The notes under the pieces: generated by a model | The model's database searches: none | Seen by the model: only the letters and a program-made list of their open reading frames with translations | What the model was told of the DNA's origin: nothing | Source: Butyrivibrio proteoclasticus P6B7 | GTDB lineage: Bacteria > Bacillota > Clostridia > Lachnospirales > Lachnospiraceae | Assembly: GCF_000622085.1 (NCBI RefSeq) | Contig: NZ_JHWL01000006.1 | Location: 62,001-126,000, forward strand | Length of the DNA: 64,000 bases | Direction of reading: 5' to 3' | Position numbers and translations under genes: made by a program | Shown: positions 7,209 through 15,994 of the stretch, piece after piece | How positions within the stretch are numbered: position 1 is the first letter of the stretch | Layout: every line of letters starts with the position of its first letter

Positions 7209-9638
7209 TTACTCTGCTATATTCTTAAGCTTCGCTTCATACTTCTTGTTAAGCTTGCCATTTCTAAAGTATCCGCTGATAACCTTGCCAAGACCTCTAA
7301 AGAAGTGGCCATTAACTATCTCAACAATTCCATATACCATATCCATGCTTACAGCACCGCCTGTCATCTTGGCCATAGCCCTGAATGGCATGTTGTAGAT
7401 AAAGAGAATGTTAAGATCAGGCTTACCCTTTGCATCAGCCTTCTTTTTCATGGCTGTAAGTCTGTTGTAAGCAAATCTTGCAAGGCCGCTCTTAGCGTAG
7501 TACATCTGGCAGATGGCGTCATTTACAGAGAGCTGTCCGCTCCACTTTCCATCTGGAATAGTACGTCCAAGAAGAATCTCATACTCTTTATTATCCACGG
7601 TCTGAACCTTGCCACTGTAGTAGCTTGGAATCTGGTGTGGTACATAAGGAAGCTCCTTAGTAGTCTCAGCCTTGGAAACATTACCTGTAAGTCTGATATC
7701 TGCTGAGCTTGCACCTACCATGATAAGGTAAGATCCTTCCTCAACTTCCCATTTATTAGTCTTAACATTAAAGTATCTGAAGGTCTTATCATCAAATGGA
7801 ATCTCAACCTTCTTGCTCTCACCAGCCTTTAAGAACACCTTCTTAAAGCCCTTAAGCTCTTTCTTAGGTCTAAATACCTGAGCTCCTGGAAGTCCAACAT
7901 AAAGCTGTGCAATCTCTGCGCCGTCCACCTTACCTGTGTTGGTAATTGTAAAGGAAGCGCCCTCTGCGTTTACAAAGAGATCACTGTACTCAAAGGTTGT
8001 ATAGGACAGACCAAATCCAAATGGATAAAGAACTGGAACCTCTGCTGTATCGTAATATCTATAACCTACATAAATACCTTCTCTGTATTCTGTAGTTCTT
8101 TCACTACTTGGATAGTAGCGATAGCATGAGGTATCTTCAAGTCTTCTTGCCATGGTCTCAGAAAGCTTACCACTTGGGTTAACTGCACCTGTCAGAATGT
8201 CCATAACAGCTCCTGCTCCAGCCTGACCGTTAAGGTAGCAGTGAAGCATTGCCTTAAGATAGTGATGCCAAGGCATCTCGATGGCAGAACCAGCACTTAT
8301 AACGCCCACGAGATTGCTGTTGACCTGACCAAGCTCTTTTAACAGATCGATCTGATTCTGAGGGATTCTCATATGATTACGGTCCATACCCTCAGACTCG
8401 CTGTCCTCATTAAGGCCAAAGAAATAAAGAACTATATCAGCCTTTTCAGCCATGGCGATGGCCTCTTTTCTGGTGGCTGCATCCTCCTGGCCATCTCGTG
8501 AATAGCCTCTGGACTTACCCAGTACCTGAACGTCATATTCAGAAATGATATCCACAATAGACTCAACCTTGGTTGGATTAACAAGGCTACTACCAGCGCC
8601 CTGATATCTAGGATCAAAAGCAAAGTCTCCGATGATGGCAACCTTAGCGCCAGGCTTAAGAGGAAGGATATTGTCCTCGTTTTTCAAAAGAACTGCACTC
8701 TCTCTTGCAGCCTTTCTGGCAACATCATGGTGAGCCTTTTCATCAAATTTATCACTCTTATTCTGAGCATTAACATAAAGAGTCATAACTGCGTCAAGGA
8801 GCTCATCAACTCTCTTGTCCACATCCTCAATACTGATCTTGCCACTTTCTACTGCAGCAATAAGTTCTCTTGCAGAGTCAAGGCCAGGATTAGGCATCTC
8901 AAGGTTAGAGCCTGCTGCCACTCCTAGAGCATGATCATTGGAAGCACCCCAGTCAGTAATAACAATTCCGTCAAAGCCCCATTCATCTCTCAAAATATCA
9001 GTCAAAAGATGCTTATTTTCATTGGCATAGACACCATTAACCTCGTTGTAGGCTGACATGATGGTCTTAGCCTTACCTTCTTTTACAGCAATCTCAAAGC
9101 CTGTGAGATAGATCTCTCTAAGAGTTCTCTCATCAATTACAGAATTCATTGCCATTCTGCGAAGTTCCTGAGAATTAACTGCAAAATGCTTAGGACATGC
9201 ATAAACGCCCTTTGACTGAATTCCTCTAACATAAGAAGCTGCCATTTTACCTGCAAGATATGGATCCTCTGAGAAGTACTCAAAGTTACGTCCGCAAAGA
9301 GGGCTTCTTTTTATATTAAGTCCTGGTCCAAGAAGTACGTTAACACCCTCAGCCATTGCCTCTTCTCCAAGAGTCTGTCCAAGAGTCTCTCCCAGCTCCT
9401 CATCCCAGCTGTTAGCTATTGTTGCTGCTGTAGGAAAGCATGTGGCAGGAAGTGATGCATTAAGTCCCAAATGATCTCCTGCTCCAGCCTGCTTTCTAAC
9501 CCCGTGAGGTCCATCAGAGCAAAAGATAGATGGTATTCCAAGTCTCTCGAAATCCCTTGTTTGCCATTCACCCTTTCCACTAAGAAAAGCAGCCTTCTCT
9601 TCAATTGTCATCTTCTCAATGATATCTTGATATTTCAC
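7209..9638 (-). CDS. Cytoplasmic GH3 beta-glucosidase-type glycosidase
   Basis: The GH3 order is standard: an N-terminal TIM-barrel, a central alpha/beta sandwich with PSGKLSET, and an Fn3-like domain after PFGFGLSYTTF. The catalytic nucleophile is Asp229 in VITDWGAS, and substrate-binding CPKH (Lys150-His151) and GRNFEYFSEDP are present. There is no signal peptide, so it probably cleaves imported oligosaccharides. The start is GTG 9638 with AAAGGGG upstream. About 100 residues after the Fn3-like domain (from about 700) form an additional helical tail that I do not recognise. The leader carries a hairpin (9655-9696) similar to the one before the next GH3 gene upstream, suggesting shared control. 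Exact substrate (beta-glucoside or beta-xyloside) is not determined. Confidence 0.95.
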   Translation of the reverse strand: MKYQDIIEKMTIEEKAAFLSGKGEWQTRDFERLGIPSIFCSDGPHGVRKQAGAGDHLGLNASLPATCFPTAATIANSWDEELGETLGQTLGEEAMAEGVNVLLGPGLNIKRSPLCGRNFEYFSEDPYLAGKMAASYVRGIQSKGVYACPKHFAVNSQELRRMAMNSVIDERTLREIYLTGFEIAVKEGKAKTIMSAYNEVNGVYANENKHLLTDILRDEWGFDGIVITDWGASNDHALGVAAGSNLEMPNPGLDSARELIAAVESGKISIEDVDKRVDELLDAVMTLYVNAQNKSDKFDEKAHHDVARKAARESAVLLKNEDNILPLKPGAKVAIIGDFAFDPRYQGAGSSLVNPTKVESIVDIISEYDVQVLGKSRGYSRDGQEDAATRKEAIAMAEKADIVLYFFGLNEDSESEGMDRNHMRIPQNQIDLLKELGQVNSNLVGVISAGSAIEMPWHHYLKAMLHCYLNGQAGAGAVMDILTGAVNPSGKLSETMARRLEDTSCYRYYPSSERTTEYREGIYVGYRYYDTAEVPVLYPFGFGLSYTTFEYSDLFVNAEGASFTITNTGKVDGAEIAQLYVGLPGAQVFRPKKELKGFKKVFLKAGESKKVEIPFDDKTFRYFNVKTNKWEVEEGSYLIMVGASSADIRLTGNVSKAETTKELPYVPHQIPSYYSGKVQTVDNKEYEILLGRTIPDGKWSGQLSVNDAICQMYYAKSGLARFAYNRLTAMKKKADAKGKPDLNILFIYNMPFRAMAKMTGGAVSMDMVYGIVEIVNGHFFRGLGKVISGYFRNGKLNKKYEAKLKNIAE

Positions 9639-9654
9639 ACTTATCCCCTTTATA

Positions 9655-9696
9655 CAGGCTTTGGTGCCTGCCCTATAATAGAGCAGGCACTGCCTG
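9655..9696 (-). other. GC-rich leader hairpin before GH3 gene, no T-run
   Basis: The inner stem GTGCCTGC/GCAGGCAC (9664-9671 with 9683-9690) is extended by outer CAGGC/GCCTG (9655-9659 with 9692-9696). The hairpin ends 17 nt before the GTG start and has no T tract, so it is not a normal terminator. A related hairpin sits in the same place before the permuted GH3 gene (12682-12705). Confidence 0.6.
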
Positions 9697-9713
9697 ATTG
9701 ATTTATTTAATGA

Positions 9714-12653
9714 TTATTCTTCAGTTACAACCTTTGCCTGTTCTTTGTTATTCTTGAACTTCTTGATGAAGAGGCACATAAGACCTACCATAAGAATTCC
9801 AAAGATAACATCAAGAACGATCATGAGCTTCTTCCAGGAAGCCATACCCATTGAAAGGTTCTCTGGTGCATAAGCACGGCTGTTTACTACTGTGTAGAGG
9901 ATGTTCTTAGCTGCATCTCTCATAGCCTGCTGAGCGCCGTTTGTATCTCTGAACTGTACGTTGTTTGTAGCTGTTGGGTAGTTAACAAGCATACAGTCTG
10001 TACCGTTACGGATAGCCTGGTCAGATGACATGTATCCGTAAACTCCGAAGTAGTCAGTAAGAACGAAGCCTTCAAAGCCCCACTCATCTCTAAGAACTGT
10101 CTTAAGAAGTGATGAAGAGCCGCCTGCCCAACGGTTACCAATGTAGTTGAATGAAGACATTACTGCTGTGTGCTCAACATTCTTTACGCACATCTCGAAA
10201 GGCTTAAGGTAGATCTCACGGATAGCCTGCTCATTAGACCATGTGCAGAGCATGTCACATCTGTTACCTTCCTGATCGTTCATAGCGAAGTGCTTGATGT
10301 AAGCATAAACACCGTTCTCCCATGAACCCTGTGCTGCGTTAAGAGCGATGTATCCTGAAAGGACACTATCCTCTGAATAGTACTCGAAGTTACGTCCAGC
10401 AAATGCTGTTCTGTGAATGTTCATAGCTGGTGCGTACCAACCAGATACATCCATCTCATTAGCCATCTTACCGATGTAATCACCAAATGAGTGAGCAAGA
10501 TCCTTATTGAATGTTGCTGCGATTGTTACACCTACAGGGAATCCAAGAGATCCTACACCTGTAAAGTTGTTGTTGATTGAAGCAGGTCCATCACAGTCGT
10601 TAGTACGAACCTTGCCGATTGACTCAACTGAGTTAGTCTGGTATCCACCAAGTGAAATAAGAGCGTTCATATCATCAAGTGACATGCTGTCAAGGAGCTC
10701 ATCCCACTTAGGATCGTCCTTTGAAAGACCTCTAAGGTCTGCAAGCTGAAGGCTTGTTGAAGCACCTGTTGTTACAGCCTCTGCGTTTGGATCCTCATCA
10801 GCTGCTGTTGCTTCTTCTGTTAAGTAGTTACTGATGTTGTAGAAAGATGACTTAGCTTCAGCTGACATCTCATAATTTGATGGAGCCTTTGTAGCTGCAT
10901 TGTAGTTAGCAAAGCCATCTGCTCTTGAAAGGTACTCGATATCACCCTCTGCATAATCAAATGTGTTAGTAGCTGTGATCTTATCAGATGTTCTTGCGTT
11001 AGAACCTGTGTAAGCCACTGTGCTAGCTACTGAATATGTCTTTGTATCGATTGCTGTGTGAGAATCCTTGTTGATAGAGATCTCATAGTCACCAGCCTCA
11101 AGAACATATCCCTTAGCGTTCTGATAATCATATGAAGCCATATCTTCTACTGCAAAAGAGATTGTGATTGTCTCTGATGCGCCTGGCTCAAGGAGAGATG
11201 TCTTTTCGAACTGAATGAGGTTAGCTGATGCCTTCTCAATTCCGCCGTTCTCATAAGGAGGATTGTAGTAAACCTCTACTACGTCCTTACCTGCTACTGA
11301 ACCAGTATTTGTTACTGTTACATCAAATGTGATATTGCCATCTGCCTCAGTAATATCACCCATTGTCTGCTCAAATGTTGTATAAGAAAGACCATATCCA
11401 AATGGATACTGAACTACGTCGTCGTAGTTGATAAGTCCCTCTAAAGCTGCTGTCTCATAGAACTTGTATCCAACATAGATACCTTCTACATAGTTAACGA
11501 ATGAAACGTTAGCTGTTGACTCTATTCCTGTGAAGCCTGTGGATGTGTATGCGAACTCATCCATGTTAGTGTAGTTAAAGTCACCAAAGTTGTTCCACCA
11601 TGGTGTAGCCTGAAGATCATATACATAAGTATCAATTGTCTTACCAGATGGGTTAACCTCACCTGTAACGATCTCACCAAGAGCCTCCATACCAACATGG
11701 CCCATGCCTGCTGCCCAGAGAACACTCTTGATCTGTGGATGATCCTTAACAAAACCAAGCTCGAAAGCGTTAGCGCCGTTGTAAACAAGGATTACGTTAT
11801 CGAAGTTAGCGCAGACAAGGTCGATCATCTCTTCCTCTCTGTTTGTAAGCTGAAGATAGTGATCACCAGCATCCCAGTCGTTACCCTCGTTAAGAGAATC
11901 ATCATAAGTTCCTGCTGTATAAGTTGTTCCATCCTGGAAAGAACCATCTACAACTGAAGGCATATCTGTTGGAAGGTCAGCACCTTCTCCGCCTGAACGG
12001 CTGATAACGATCATTGCTGTATCAGAGAAGCTCTTTGCACCTGAAATGAGCTCATCTGTATAAAGAGATACGTTAGGTTCAGGAAGTGTCCAGTCCTGAT
12101 TCCACATTCCTACTGTAGGTCTGTCTGCCTTGTAGTCTGTGTAGAACTTAGTAAGATCTGCATTTGTCTCAATTCCTGCGTCTGCAAGGGACTGAAGAAG
12201 ATCGATGGTGTCGTAAGCATCGTTAAGAGCTCCAGATCCAGCACCACCAAGAATAGGGTTTGTTGATGCCCAACCAAATACATTAAGTTTAGAGCCAGAT
12301 GCAATTGGAAGTGTATTTGCATCGTTCTCCAAAAGAACAATACCTTCTCTTGCAATATCCTGTGCAAGAACAGTTGTGGCATCAGAAGTTTCCTTAGAAA
12401 TTGTTCCGCTTCCACTTACAAGATCAAGCATTGTGCTCATAGGACCTGTACAGATCATATTCACACAAATAACAATACCTGTGAGCATAGCAACAAGTGC
12501 TGTGCCTCTGATAAGCTTCTTAAGTGGCTTGTTGACCTTAAGCACTGCGATCATAAGAACAATTGCAACTGCAACGATCACGCCAATAGCTATCAGATAA
12601 GACTTAATCGAATTAATGACGTTAGCAACGTCATCCAGATTGATAGATAACAT
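9714..12653 (-). CDS. Membrane-anchored GH3 glycosidase with inverted domain order
   Basis: The domains are permuted. After an N-terminal helix (about 17-37) and a second (about 47-70), the sandwich domain comes first (GSKLNVFGWASTNP, then NPSGKTIDTYVYD), then PFGYGLSYTTFEQ and Fn3-like sequence. The TIM-barrel follows, with GRNFEYYSEDS, AYIKHFAMND and nucleophile Asp867 in LTDYFG. A last helix (about 944-963) ends in a basic tail. Inverted GH3 enzymes are known from Butyrivibrio and Ruminococcus, so the order is not an assembly error. Helices at both ends suggest the catalytic body sits outside the membrane, tethered twice. GGGAGG precedes the ATG. Substrate is unknown. Length (979 aa) exceeds the usual 750-850 aa because of the anchors. 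Confidence 0.93.
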   Translation of the reverse strand: MLSINLDDVANVINSIKSYLIAIGVIVAVAIVLMIAVLKVNKPLKKLIRGTALVAMLTGIVICVNMICTGPMSTMLDLVSGSGTISKETSDATTVLAQDIAREGIVLLENDANTLPIASGSKLNVFGWASTNPILGGAGSGALNDAYDTIDLLQSLADAGIETNADLTKFYTDYKADRPTVGMWNQDWTLPEPNVSLYTDELISGAKSFSDTAMIVISRSGGEGADLPTDMPSVVDGSFQDGTTYTAGTYDDSLNEGNDWDAGDHYLQLTNREEEMIDLVCANFDNVILVYNGANAFELGFVKDHPQIKSVLWAAGMGHVGMEALGEIVTGEVNPSGKTIDTYVYDLQATPWWNNFGDFNYTNMDEFAYTSTGFTGIESTANVSFVNYVEGIYVGYKFYETAALEGLINYDDVVQYPFGYGLSYTTFEQTMGDITEADGNITFDVTVTNTGSVAGKDVVEVYYNPPYENGGIEKASANLIQFEKTSLLEPGASETITISFAVEDMASYDYQNAKGYVLEAGDYEISINKDSHTAIDTKTYSVASTVAYTGSNARTSDKITATNTFDYAEGDIEYLSRADGFANYNAATKAPSNYEMSAEAKSSFYNISNYLTEEATAADEDPNAEAVTTGASTSLQLADLRGLSKDDPKWDELLDSMSLDDMNALISLGGYQTNSVESIGKVRTNDCDGPASINNNFTGVGSLGFPVGVTIAATFNKDLAHSFGDYIGKMANEMDVSGWYAPAMNIHRTAFAGRNFEYYSEDSVLSGYIALNAAQGSWENGVYAYIKHFAMNDQEGNRCDMLCTWSNEQAIREIYLKPFEMCVKNVEHTAVMSSFNYIGNRWAGGSSSLLKTVLRDEWGFEGFVLTDYFGVYGYMSSDQAIRNGTDCMLVNYPTATNNVQFRDTNGAQQAMRDAAKNILYTVVNSRAYAPENLSMGMASWKKLMIVLDVIFGILMVGLMCLFIKKFKNNKEQAKVVTEE

Positions 12654-12681
12654 ATGGTAACCTCCCTTTGAAATATGCTGT

Positions 12682-12705
12682 GCCTGCCATTACCATTTGA
12701 CAGGC
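12682..12705 (-). other. Leader hairpin before permuted GH3 gene
   Basis: GCCTGCCA (12682-12689) pairs with TGACAGGC (12698-12705), with one G-U pair. On the minus strand it ends in GGCAGGCACA, almost the same as the end of the 9655-9696 hairpin. It lies 28 nt before the start codon and has no T-run. Confidence 0.5.
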
Positions 12706-12730
12706 GATTACATGTACACCATAGCACCAA

Positions 12731-12772
12731 CAAAAAAAACGTGCCGTTTTTGTCACAAACGGTACGTTTTTT
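12731..12772 (-). terminator. Intrinsic terminator at end of signalling operon
   Basis: A 14-bp stem (12736-12749 with 12757-12770, one G-U pair) has an eight-base A run on the left, which is a T run on the minus strand. It lies downstream of the diguanylate cyclase stop at 12808. T bases on the right side may let it act in both directions. Confidence 0.85.
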
Positions 12773-12807
12773 GTCATGAACTGATTTTTATTTTACTTTT
12801 TTGCATT

Positions 12808-13935
12808 TTAAAGCTCTTCATGGCTCTTTTTCTTGGCCACATACATGTTGTCATCCATCTTCTTAAAGAAGCTGTCCAGGTCATCTTTATCGTAGTCGTA
12901 AAGGCTATAGCCAAGGGAAAGAGAAATCTTATACTGCTTATTTTCGGCTTCATTAAAGATCCTTACTTCCTCTCTGATACCCTCTGCAATCTGTTCCAGC
13001 AGTATTTCTGATGTTCCCTTAACAAGAAGGATGAACTCATCTCCTGCAAATCTTATGGCAATGGCATTTTCAGGCTTAGCCATAAGGATAATTCTGGATA
13101 CATCAGTAAGGGCCTCATCTCCAACGGAATGTCCATATGTATCATTGATCTTTTTAAAATGATCCACATCGATCATAATGCCGCCCAGCTTAGTGGACGG
13201 ATTTTTGGAGGAAACCTCCATTTGATAGTCCAGATAAGCTCTGTTATAAAGCCCCGTAAGGGTATCAATATAGGAAAACTCATTCTGAATGGACATATAA
13301 ACAGCTGTAAGTCCCACAGCCAGTGACACCCATATAAGAGAGACACCGTAGAAGGCAATCTGTAAAAGGCATCCCAAAGCAATAGGTCCAAGCATCAGAT
13401 ATAACGGGAAGAAACGGACTTTTCCATACTTTTTCTGATAATCTTTTAATAGGATGACACTATATATCAGATATACGGTCTCAACAATGTAAAAGACATA
13501 GCCAAAAGGCAGCCTATGATAAGTATTATGTTCATCAATAAGAAAAACAAAGGGGACAAAAATGTTGACCAATGCTGCCAGCACAAGTAAGACTGCCGGA
13601 ATCGCAGCATATTTGTAGACTCTTAGTATTCTATTCTCATTGTGGTAAAGCTTAAGATCCTCATAAAGGAGCCAAGAGAATACGAAGATAGGATTGGCAA
13701 TAAAGCAGTAAGTATTTCCAAGGGTATTAAAGACCTTGAAAAATGGACCTCCCCATCCATCAAAATAAAAGGCGAAGAAATCTATTACACAGGAGGTAGC
13801 AGATAAAAAAGCTATGACACTAAAGATCTTAAGCTCCAATCCGCCATCTTTTCTTCTTATTCTACTGCTGATCATCATAGCCAGAATCAGTATAAAACCG
13901 ACATAATCGGCTACTGCTACGGCAACAATATTCAT
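12808..13935 (-). CDS. Membrane diguanylate cyclase (AGDEF active site)
   Basis: Six or more hydrophobic helices fill the first 210 residues. A GGDEF domain follows (about 215-375), containing DTLTGLYNRAYLD, MIDVDHFKKINDTYGHSVGDEAL and the active-site loop RFAGDEFILL. AGDEF replaces GGDEF, a variant that can remain active. The inhibitory I-site RxxD upstream of the loop is not obvious. The gene begins inside the stop of the histidine kinase gene (ATGA, 4-nt overlap), so the two are translationally coupled. That links c-di-GMP synthesis to the AgrC/AgrA-like pair upstream. The membrane part probably senses an unknown signal. Confidence 0.93.
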   Translation of the reverse strand: MNIVAVAVADYVGFILILAMMISSRIRRKDGGLELKIFSVIAFLSATSCVIDFFAFYFDGWGGPFFKVFNTLGNTYCFIANPIFVFSWLLYEDLKLYHNENRILRVYKYAAIPAVLLVLAALVNIFVPFVFLIDEHNTYHRLPFGYVFYIVETVYLIYSVILLKDYQKKYGKVRFFPLYLMLGPIALGCLLQIAFYGVSLIWVSLAVGLTAVYMSIQNEFSYIDTLTGLYNRAYLDYQMEVSSKNPSTKLGGIMIDVDHFKKINDTYGHSVGDEALTDVSRIILMAKPENAIAIRFAGDEFILLVKGTSEILLEQIAEGIREEVRIFNEAENKQYKISLSLGYSLYDYDKDDLDSFFKKMDDNMYVAKKKSHEEL

Positions 13936-15245
13936 GCATTGCCTCCCTGGGGAATAAGAACCTTAAGTTCAAACCAGTTATCATTGAGGTCAAAGGTAAG
14001 ACTTCCATGATATTTTTCGGCTGTATAACGAATAGACTTAATTCCAAAGCCATGGTTTCCTTTATCGGCTTTGGTAGTAACAGGGTATCCATTTTTAATT
14101 ATAATATTATTTTCACAATAATTGTTGATTTGTATTAAAACAAAATTTTTTTTCTGCGAAATCGTTAAGTGAATTAATCTCTTTTCCGGATCCGGAATCA
14201 TGGAAACGCTCTCTATTGCGTTATCTAAAGCGTTACCAAATATGGTACAGATATCTGCAACATGCATAAAATCAAGCACATCTCCATCTGCCACACAGGT
14301 AATCTTGATATTGTTAGCTCTGCAGCCTATCATCTTACCTGCAATAAGGGTATCCAGGACACTATTGCCGGTCTCAAGCTCAGGACTGTAGGATTCAAGC
14401 TCCTGTTCCAGGGAATCAATCCATTCCTTACGCTCCTCATCACTCATCTCAGCACGAAGACCTGCAATCTGATGCTTAAGATCATGGTATTTCATGTTGA
14501 TAAGCTCAAAAGTACTCTGATAGTTGCGGTACTTTTCGTACTGGGCCTTAAGCATCGAGTGGATATTTCTTAGCTCTTTTTCCGCAAGGAGTTCACAAAT
14601 TCTGCTCTGGTACACATACAGGATCATGATTCCAGCCAGGTCTACCAGGGTCCTTATATAGAACACATCTGCAGTAACCTCTGTAGAAAATGGCGTATTC
14701 TGGAATATAAATGAAAGGTTACTAAATGCAAAAACCGCTGCTGCGATCAGTACGGCTGCCAGAAGCTCTCTAGCGTTGATCTCCAGCTGGAAAACGCCTC
14801 TGGTAATGCTGACTTCCATGTAATGGGCCCAGATAAATACAATGGCATAGATCACGACCAAAAGAATCAGCTGAAGCACAAGGGATCTGTTCTTACTGTA
14901 TAGATAACAGGCCAGCTGCCACTCTAATGAGGCTGCCAACTCCGCCAAAAGAAAGGCTCTTGCGCAGTAATAACCTATGACATTCCTGGAATCATCGCAG
15001 GTAAAGTACATAAAAAGAAACATGAATCCCACTGCTATAAGCATGCAAGGGACCCACAGGTAAACAGTAAGGCTCTTAGTCAGCACCAGAAACATGCTCT
15101 GAATTACAAGCGCCAAAATAGAAGCCAGAATAAAATCCTCTGACTTTAGTTTTCTTTTCATAACCCCGCAGTAGACCATACAAGCCAGCCACTCTGCCAG
15201 GGCCGTATATATTCTTGGTATATCCTGATAAAAAGATGTTTCCAT
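13932..15245 (-). CDS. AgrC/LytS-like sensor histidine kinase (GHKL ATPase)
   Basis: The first 200 residues hold about six membrane helices. A coiled linker follows (about 200-235), then the phosphoacceptor region with MKYHDLKHQIAGL and an HATPase domain with GNALDNAIESV (N-box) and GNHGFGIKSIRYTAEKYHGSL (G-box, cited here in overlapping parts). This is the arrangement of peptide-sensing AgrC-type kinases. It lies 2 nt after its response regulator gene and overlaps the diguanylate cyclase by 4 nt. No AgrD-like pheromone or AgrB gene is visible beside it, so the ligand is unknown. Confidence 0.92.
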   Translation of the reverse strand: METSFYQDIPRIYTALAEWLACMVYCGVMKRKLKSEDFILASILALVIQSMFLVLTKSLTVYLWVPCMLIAVGFMFLFMYFTCDDSRNVIGYYCARAFLLAELAASLEWQLACYLYSKNRSLVLQLILLVVIYAIVFIWAHYMEVSITRGVFQLEINARELLAAVLIAAAVFAFSNLSFIFQNTPFSTEVTADVFYIRTLVDLAGIMILYVYQSRICELLAEKELRNIHSMLKAQYEKYRNYQSTFELINMKYHDLKHQIAGLRAEMSDEERKEWIDSLEQELESYSPELETGNSVLDTLIAGKMIGCRANNIKITCVADGDVLDFMHVADICTIFGNALDNAIESVSMIPDPEKRLIHLTISQKKNFVLIQINNYCENNIIIKNGYPVTTKADKGNHGFGIKSIRYTAEKYHGSLTFDLNDNWFELKVLIPQGGNA

Positions 15246-15247
15246 TA

Positions 15248-15955
15248 TTAGATCACTTCCGCCATGTAGTTGGTAAGAGCCGCCATGAAGTCATTCTTCC
15301 TGGCCCTACTGATAAGAAGGCTCTCGCCGTTTATGATACAGCATCCGTTTTCCACGCCGTCCACATGTCTTAGATTCACAAGATATCCCTTGTTGCTTCT
15401 AAAGAAGTGGTAGCCAAGAAGCTGCTGCTCATAGTCCATGAGCTTTGCTCTGATGCTGAAGGTCTCGTTAAAGGTGTGAAAGATAATGTTATGACCTGAG
15501 CTCTCAATATACAAAAGGTTATCTATGTAGATCTTTTTAACCCCGGAGGGCATCTCGATTGTCATAACATTGGTGCTACGCTTATTGATCTTGGAAATGG
15601 CTCTTCCAAGCTTTTGAGAAAAGGCAAAGTAGCTGACGGGCTTAAGCACGTAGTCAAGGGCATCCACCTGATATCCCCTGATTGCATAGTTGGTCATGTT
15701 GGTAATAAACATAATGATCACGTCCTGATCCAGCTTCCTGATCTCTTCAGCGGCGGTCATTCCATCCATGAGTTTCATTTCGATATCCATAAGGATAATG
15801 TCGAACTGTCCCTTGTAGCCGTTGGTGATCTCGTCGCCGTCCTTGAATCTGGTGATCTTAAATTTATTGCCACTTTCCGACTGGTATTTATTTATGTATT
15901 CTGTCAGCTGAGAAGCGTAGGAATCCTCGTCCTCAACTATGGCAAGCTCTATCAT
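15248..15955 (-). CDS. LytTR-type response regulator (AgrA-like)
   Basis: The receiver domain (1-120) has acidic EDED near residue 8, the phosphoacceptor Asp in ILMDIEM (about residue 56) and the conserved Lys in DYVLKPVS. The DNA-binding LytTR domain (about 135-235) shows IDNLLYIESSGHNI and FRSNKGYLVNLRHV. GGGAG lies 7 nt before the ATG. It is paired with the kinase gene 2 nt downstream. It follows a diguanylate cyclase gene by 39 nt, so it is probably part of a four-gene operon ending at the 12731 terminator. Targets are unknown; its own operon is a candidate. Confidence 0.94.
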   Translation of the reverse strand: MIELAIVEDEDSYASQLTEYINKYQSESGNKFKITRFKDGDEITNGYKGQFDIILMDIEMKLMDGMTAAEEIRKLDQDVIIMFITNMTNYAIRGYQVDALDYVLKPVSYFAFSQKLGRAISKINKRSTNVMTIEMPSGVKKIYIDNLLYIESSGHNIIFHTFNETFSIRAKLMDYEQQLLGYHFFRSNKGYLVNLRHVDGVENGCCIINGESLLISRARKNDFMAALTNYMAEVI

Positions 15956-15994
15956 CTCTTTACTCCCGGGTATAGTAATTATCTGTTAAAAGAA

